DNA of 35,441 nt from Phycisphaerae bacterium. Its GTDB lineage: Bacteria; Planctomycetota; Phycisphaerae; SM23-33. Both the position numbers and the translations under genes were made by a program. Positions 32,081-35,441 of the stretch are shown here, one piece after another. The notes under the pieces were generated by a model that saw nothing but the letters and a program-made list of their open reading frames with translations, did no database searches and was not told where the DNA came from. The stretch covers positions 1-35,441 of the forward strand of contig JADHXQ010000047.1 in assembly GCA_016782885.1 (NCBI GenBank), in the 5' to 3' direction. The stretch's first letter is position 1, and each line of letters begins with the position of its first letter.

Positions 32081-33976
32081 TCATCGTTTGCGTTTGGCTT
32101 TGCCGACCTCCTCGGCGTCCTTGACGAAAGCGTCGAACGTCCAGGTCCAATAGGCGAAGCGCTGCTTCGCGGCCGCGTCGCTTGCCAACTCGGTCAGCGC
32201 TTTGTTGTGAAGCGTCTTGAGCCGCTGCACGTAATCCGGCGTCCAGGCCATGGCAAACAATCGCTTGGGCACGAACCATCCGCCCGGGACTTTGACGCGG
32301 CTGTCTCTCCATGCGCCTTTCTCCCAGAGGTCGCATTCCAGCCGAACCATTTCACGCGCCGTGGGGGCGGCCTTTCCGAAGAGGCGCCGGCACATCTCGT
32401 CCAGCACTGCGTCGGCATCCAACTCGGGGTTCCACATCGATTTCATCCAGACATAGAGCGTCGGGGCGGTGTTGGTCCACTCGCCCAGGTTCATTCCATT
32501 GAGGAACGACCCGGCCACGATACTCTTGACCTCCGGATAGAAATCGCGCACGACGTGCGGGTATTGATATGGACCATAGGTCCAACTGACGCAGTAGTCC
32601 CATACGGTTACCGGCATGCACGCCTTGGACCTCCAGGCGCGCAGGGTCGCTATGGAGCCCTTTCGAATCTCGGCTTGAGCGCGCAACGGCATCGGCCAGG
32701 TGGTCATCGCGACCTCGACGACGAGGTTGTCGGGGAAATCCAGTTTCGTGGGGCATTCCTGGTAGTTCCAGTAGGGCAGGTAGATCACCTTCTTGCCGGG
32801 CCAGCGCTTCTTGACGGCCTCGCACATGCGTTTGGCGAACAGCGCCATGGTCAGTGAAGGGCCCCTGAACCAGCGTATGCTGCCGGTGTCGAAGAACTTG
32901 TCGGCCTTGGCAAGCGTTTCCCGGCAGGCGGGGCAGTGGCAGTCCACCGGCCGATCGGGAGGGGAAACCGTCACGCACGTGGAAGTGACCCAGGGACACC
33001 CCTTTCCCTTGTCCCAGGCTCGTTGGCAGCCGGCGAGTAGAAACTCCAGAGTCTTGGGCGAACTGTAGCAGAACATCTTGGGGTCGCGCGTACCGTCCTT
33101 CTTGAGCGCGAGCAGTTGCTTGTGGTCTTCGGAGTTCCACCCCTTAGGGGGGTTCCCCGGCGGGCTTTGGGGCTGGTGGACTTTGATCTTGTAAGGCCAA
33201 CTGCACCCGGAACGCACCAGCGGCAGATAAGTGTCCATCGGAATCTTGGCAACTCCCTTGGGGATAGCGCCCGGCGGAAAGGCGAGCGGGGCCTTGTCGG
33301 AAGACCGTGCCTTCGCCGGAAGCTTCCAGCCGTGCGACGGGAAGTACTCGCGCAGGCGGAAGACAGGCCGATCGCTGTAGTGAGCCGGAGGAATGACCAG
33401 CGACCCGGCGGGTGTAATGGTCCGTCCGCCGAGTTCGGCTGGCCAATACCAGCGCACGGAGACGAATCGCTCCAGGAAGTCCGCCACCGCCCACGCCGAG
33501 CCCTCGTTGCTCCAGGACGCCCATCGCGTGCTCCCGGCCGGCAGTTTTTGCGTGCTGCCGACGAGATAGACGCGGTTGGCGGCGGTCTTGACGACAAACC
33601 CTTCGATCGGAATCTTCGCGGCCTCGATGCCGGCTTTACGAGTTTCCCCACAGTCGCCGATCACAATGGCGGGTTTGTCGGCTGGCGGGGCCTCGGCGGC
33701 CTGTATCAGCGTCACGCCGGTGCTCAGGCGGATGACTTCCACCATTTCGTCGACCAGTCGTTTGAGCGTCGCGCTTGGGTTGCGATCGGCCAAATAGACC
33801 ACCGCCCGCGCCTGCCCGCGGCGCACGATCTCGACCGGCGGGTGGACCGGCGCCTCCATCCAGGTCACGGGCGTCAGATCGCGCGGTTTCAAGTCGCGCG
33901 GTTTGGCCTCGGCGTACGCTCCCATCGCCAATACAAGCCATGCCCCCAAAGCCGGAAGCGAAATGTCCCGTTTCAT
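32081..33976 (-). CDS. DUF4838 family secreted protein
   Basis: Protein of 631 residues. ATG 33976 is chosen because GGAGG lies six bases upstream and a signal peptide follows (MKRDISLPALGAWLVLAMGAYAEA). Residues about 45-185 form an alpha-glucuronidase N-terminal-like domain (AVVYLADRNPSATLKRLVDEMVEVIRLSTGVTL...PAIVIGDC). The C-terminal region has the DUF4838 features: FVSVRWYWPAELGG, CHCPACRETL with clustered cysteines, KVIYLPYWNYQECPTKL and LNGMNLGEWTNTAPTLYVWMKSMWNPELDADAVLDEMCRRLFG. It is often found with glycan-degradation genes; activity is unknown. It leads the locus; the SUMF1 gene starts 30 bases downstream. Its 3' end resembles the mini-ORF at 20273. Confidence 0.8.
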   Translation of the reverse strand: MKRDISLPALGAWLVLAMGAYAEAKPRDLKPRDLTPVTWMEAPVHPPVEIVRRGQARAVVYLADRNPSATLKRLVDEMVEVIRLSTGVTLIQAAEAPPADKPAIVIGDCGETRKAGIEAAKIPIEGFVVKTAANRVYLVGSTQKLPAGSTRWASWSNEGSAWAVADFLERFVSVRWYWPAELGGRTITPAGSLVIPPAHYSDRPVFRLREYFPSHGWKLPAKARSSDKAPLAFPPGAIPKGVAKIPMDTYLPLVRSGCSWPYKIKVHQPQSPPGNPPKGWNSEDHKQLLALKKDGTRDPKMFCYSSPKTLEFLLAGCQRAWDKGKGCPWVTSTCVTVSPPDRPVDCHCPACRETLAKADKFFDTGSIRWFRGPSLTMALFAKRMCEAVKKRWPGKKVIYLPYWNYQECPTKLDFPDNLVVEVAMTTWPMPLRAQAEIRKGSIATLRAWRSKACMPVTVWDYCVSWTYGPYQYPHVVRDFYPEVKSIVAGSFLNGMNLGEWTNTAPTLYVWMKSMWNPELDADAVLDEMCRRLFGKAAPTAREMVRLECDLWEKGAWRDSRVKVPGGWFVPKRLFAMAWTPDYVQRLKTLHNKALTELASDAAAKQRFAYWTWTFDAFVKDAEEVGKAKRKR

Positions 33977-34008
33977 AGGCGGCCTCCAGTTAGCCGGCAT
34001 TTCCTGGA

Positions 34009-34024
34009 CCTGCCTACCGGCAGG
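34009..34024. repeat. REP-like palindrome in the leader of the glycan locus
   Basis: CCTGCC (34009-34014) and GGCAGG (34019-34024) flank TACC. It sits between the candidate promoter and the DUF4838 start, so it would form a small hairpin in that mRNA. Similar GC-rich palindromes are widely seen between genes; nothing more specific can be claimed. Confidence 0.4.
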
Positions 34025-34065
34025 GTAGCGACTCTCCCCGCGACCATCGCAGGGCATTTGCAGTG

Positions 34066-34093
34066 ATTGTATCCAATGCGGCGCGTTGGGCAA
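34066..34093 (-). promoter_or_regulatory. Candidate promoter for the minus-strand glycan locus
   Basis: On the minus strand TTGCCC (34088-34093) and TACAAT (34066-34071) are 16 bases apart; the -10 matches the consensus at five of six. It is about 90 bases upstream of the DUF4838 ATG. No operator was recognised. Confidence 0.4.
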
Positions 34094-34172
34094 ACTGAAT
34101 CTGGAACTTGGTTCAGGTATCGCAGCATTGCAGTACAAAGTTTCACACATCTCATTCGCACAACGATACAGA

Positions 34173-34193
34173 GCCGCGGCGTGTCGCCGCGGC
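34173..34193. repeat. Perfect 9-bp inverted repeat with 3-base loop
   Basis: GCCGCGGCG (34173-34181) and CGCCGCGGC (34185-34193) pair perfectly around TGT. No T-tract follows on either strand, so it is a poor terminator. It lies in the 406-base gap (33977-34382) between the divergent DUF4838 and AbiEi genes. Apart from the promoters, the small palindrome at 34009 and the motif near 34299, nothing else was seen in that gap. Confidence 0.6.
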
Positions 34194-34298
34194 GGGGTTC
34201 TTCTTCACGCAATATTCCTGGCGAAAAGGCTCCTAACGCGTTGGTACTACGACAGATAAAATCGTTCTGACCCTTTTCCCCTTCGAGTACCGAACAGA

Positions 34299-34320
34299 AT
34301 TGGTAGCGTCCCCTATTTTT
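34299..34320. repeat. Possible repeat-element remnant (GGTAGCGTCCCCTATTTTT motif)
   Basis: The motif GGTAGCGTCCCCTATTTTT near 34302 resembles short sequences recurring next to REP-associated tyrosine transposases in many genomes. This is from memory and unverified. No transposase is present here. Confidence 0.2.
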
Positions 34321-34331
34321 ATTCCCATCTT

Positions 34332-34376
34332 ATACTGTACAATAGATTGCATTTTAGACGATTATCTGTATAGTAT
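34332..34376 (+). promoter_or_regulatory. Promoter and inverted-repeat operator of the AbiE operon
   Basis: TTGCAT (34347-34352) and TATAGT (34370-34375) are spaced by 17 bases, which would put transcription start at about 34382-34383, on or next to the ATG. ATACTGTACA (34332-34341) and TGTATAGTAT (34367-34376) form an inverted repeat with nine of ten matches; the right arm covers the -10. AbiEi antitoxins are known to repress their own promoter by binding inverted repeats, so this is a fitting operator. The stretch is far more AT-rich than the surroundings. Confidence 0.55.
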
Positions 34377-34382
34377 TATATT

Positions 34383-34934
34383 ATGCAACCTCAACATGAA
34401 TTCATGAGAGAACTTCGTCGTCTGACAGGGCGGACGGATCGGCTTTTTGCGTTGACGGATTTTCGCTGTCTTCTACCGAAACATTCGGAGGCGGCGTTCA
34501 GGCCCTTGGTTTCAAGACTCGTCAAGCGAGGTGATCTGATTCGCCTCTGCCGCGGAATCTACATGCTGGGCGACTGTGAACTTCGAGGCAGTGCATTGCT
34601 CGGCCGGGTCGTTACGCTACTGCGGGCGAATTGTTTCAACTATTTGAGCCTGGAGACGGTTCTCAGTGAAGCCGGGGTTATTTCACAGATTCCTATGGGC
34701 AGAATCACGGTGATGTCGTCGGGGAGGTCCAATGTGATTTCCTGCGGCGACTACGGTGTGGTGGAAATCGTCCACACGCAAAAGACGCCCTCTGGACTAA
34801 CCGGCCTGTTGACTTACGATTCGGTCTGCGGGCTTTGGCGAGCGTCGGTGGTTCAGGCTCTCCAGGATATTCGAGACACTCACCGGGACACGGGGCTGGT
34901 GAATTGGGAGATTGCAAATGAGTTTGTTCGATGA
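34383..34934 (+). CDS. abiEi: AbiEi-type antitoxin / transcriptional autorepressor
   Basis: Protein of 183 residues. The N-terminal part (about 10-60) is winged-helix-like with the AbiEi pattern FALTDFRCLLPKHSEAAFRPLVSRLVKRGDLIRLCRGIYML. The C-terminal part (about 80-150) holds FNYLSLETVLSEAGVISQIPMGRITVMSSGRSNVISCG and VVEIVHTQKTP, matching the antitoxin domain. The family neutralises the AbiEii toxin in a type IV manner (no direct toxin contact) and represses the operon. No ribosome site precedes the ATG, and the predicted transcript starts at or next to it, suggesting leaderless translation. It overlaps the toxin gene by 17 bases. Confidence 0.82.
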   Translation: MQPQHEFMRELRRLTGRTDRLFALTDFRCLLPKHSEAAFRPLVSRLVKRGDLIRLCRGIYMLGDCELRGSALLGRVVTLLRANCFNYLSLETVLSEAGVISQIPMGRITVMSSGRSNVISCGDYGVVEIVHTQKTPSGLTGLLTYDSVCGLWRASVVQALQDIRDTHRDTGLVNWEIANEFVR

Positions 34935-35441
34935 GTTGGTGAAACAGGCGCTGCTGTCCGAGGCCGCTCTGGGGACTGTCCGGGCGGCGGTGGAGAAAGA
35001 ACTGCTGCACCATGATATTCTTCGCGAAATGAGTCGGGCCGGTCTGCTGACAGGACTGACGTTCATCGGCGGGACGTGTCTGCGGATGTGCTATGGATCG
35101 CAACGCCTCAGCGAGGATCTGGATTTTACCGGCGGGAGCGATTTTCATCCGGATCAACTCACCGGTTTGAAGAATACGCTGGAATCTACGCTGATGGAGA
35201 AATACGGCTTGCCCGTTTTTGTCAGCGAGCCTCAACTGGAGACCGGAAACGTCAGCACGTGGAAATTTCGATTGGAAACCCAACCCCTGCAAAAACAACT
35301 TCCGGCGCAGAGAATCCATATCGACATCTGCGCCCTGCCAAGCCGTCAGCAGCGTCCGTCGCTACTGCGGAATCACTACGGCGTAGACATGGGCTCCGAC
35401 GGGCTGATCGTGCAAGCCGAAAGTCGTGAGGAAATCCTGGC
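34918..35441 (+). CDS. abiEii: AbiEii-type nucleotidyltransferase toxin, partial (runs off the window)
   Basis: Reading frame open from ATG 34918 to the window end, about 174 codons; the C-terminus is missing. The N-terminal helix MSLFDELVKQALLSEAALG is followed by the nucleotidyltransferase motif FIGGTCLRMCYG (GG-T-x-L-R), then QRLSEDLDFTGG with the metal-binding acidic residues (S-E-D-x-D-F). These match DUF1814/AbiEii toxins, which modify tRNA or nucleotide substrates and stop growth or abort phage infection. It overlaps the antitoxin gene, so the two are probably co-translated. Confidence 0.85.
   Translation, partial: MSLFDELVKQALLSEAALGTVRAAVEKELLHHDILREMSRAGLLTGLTFIGGTCLRMCYGSQRLSEDLDFTGGSDFHPDQLTGLKNTLESTLMEKYGLPVFVSEPQLETGNVSTWKFRLETQPLQKQLPAQRIHIDICALPSRQQRPSLLRNHYGVDMGSDGLIVQAESREEIL

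Noticed and set aside
34705..35319. 204-codon minus-strand ORF
   Set aside because: Antisense to the AbiEi/AbiEii pair whose motifs are clear.

Overview
The window looks like a chromosomal piece of a planctomycete-type bacterium (Planctomycetota, perhaps Phycisphaerae-like). This is inferred from gene content: a HEAT-repeat protein ending in a WGRWW-type tail, a small Arg-rich protein with a RPFPTWTEVL...LGYRKV C-terminus, an exosortase/EpsI pair in an exopolysaccharide export operon, a secreted methyltransferase-like/PQQ-propeller fusion, and a cluster of secreted glycan-acting proteins (DUF4838, SUMF1, GH95, SGNH esterase, beta-helix, sulfatase). No rRNA, tRNA or CRISPR array was seen.

Left part (1-6.2 kb). 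A long autotransporter-type repeat protein on the minus strand breaks off in mid-repeat 131 bases from the window edge. It is followed by a secreted HEAT-repeat protein (+) and a convergent alpha/beta-hydrolase lipoprotein (-). From 5.68 kb the plus strand carries a very acidic small protein, then an Arg-rich small protein and a small membrane protein.

Centre (7.5-18.3 kb, plus strand). This is an exopolysaccharide/exosortase operon: a Wza-like outer-membrane export lipoprotein with a low-complexity insert, an exosortase with intact Cys/Arg/His residues, an EpsI-like partner overlapping it by 4 bases, a 1519-residue membrane-anchored TPR protein, and a Wzz-BY-kinase fusion. The fusion's Walker A lysine is replaced by arginine and other nucleotide-site residues have drifted. 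No PEP-CTERM-type substrate is visible in the window. A stem-loop with a T-rich tail lies at the convergent end of the operon.

Right part (18.4-34 kb, minus strand). A co-directional glycan-processing locus, in transcription order: DUF4838 protein, double SUMF1 protein, GH95-like glycosidase (GTGA overlap), PQQ-propeller fusion, sulfatase fragment, SGNH esterase, a 30-codon mini-ORF and a beta-helix protein. All the full-length ones appear to be exported. The locus shows decay: the sulfatase has lost its catalytic N-terminal half, and the mini-ORF joins a signal peptide to a tail resembling the 3' end of the DUF4838 gene. Both SUMF1 domains lack the cysteine pair of true formylglycine-generating enzymes.

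Right edge (34.3-35.4 kb, plus strand). An AbiEi/AbiEii type IV toxin-antitoxin pair, with the toxin cut by the window end. An AT-rich promoter with an inverted repeat precedes it, and the predicted transcript starts at or next to the ATG.
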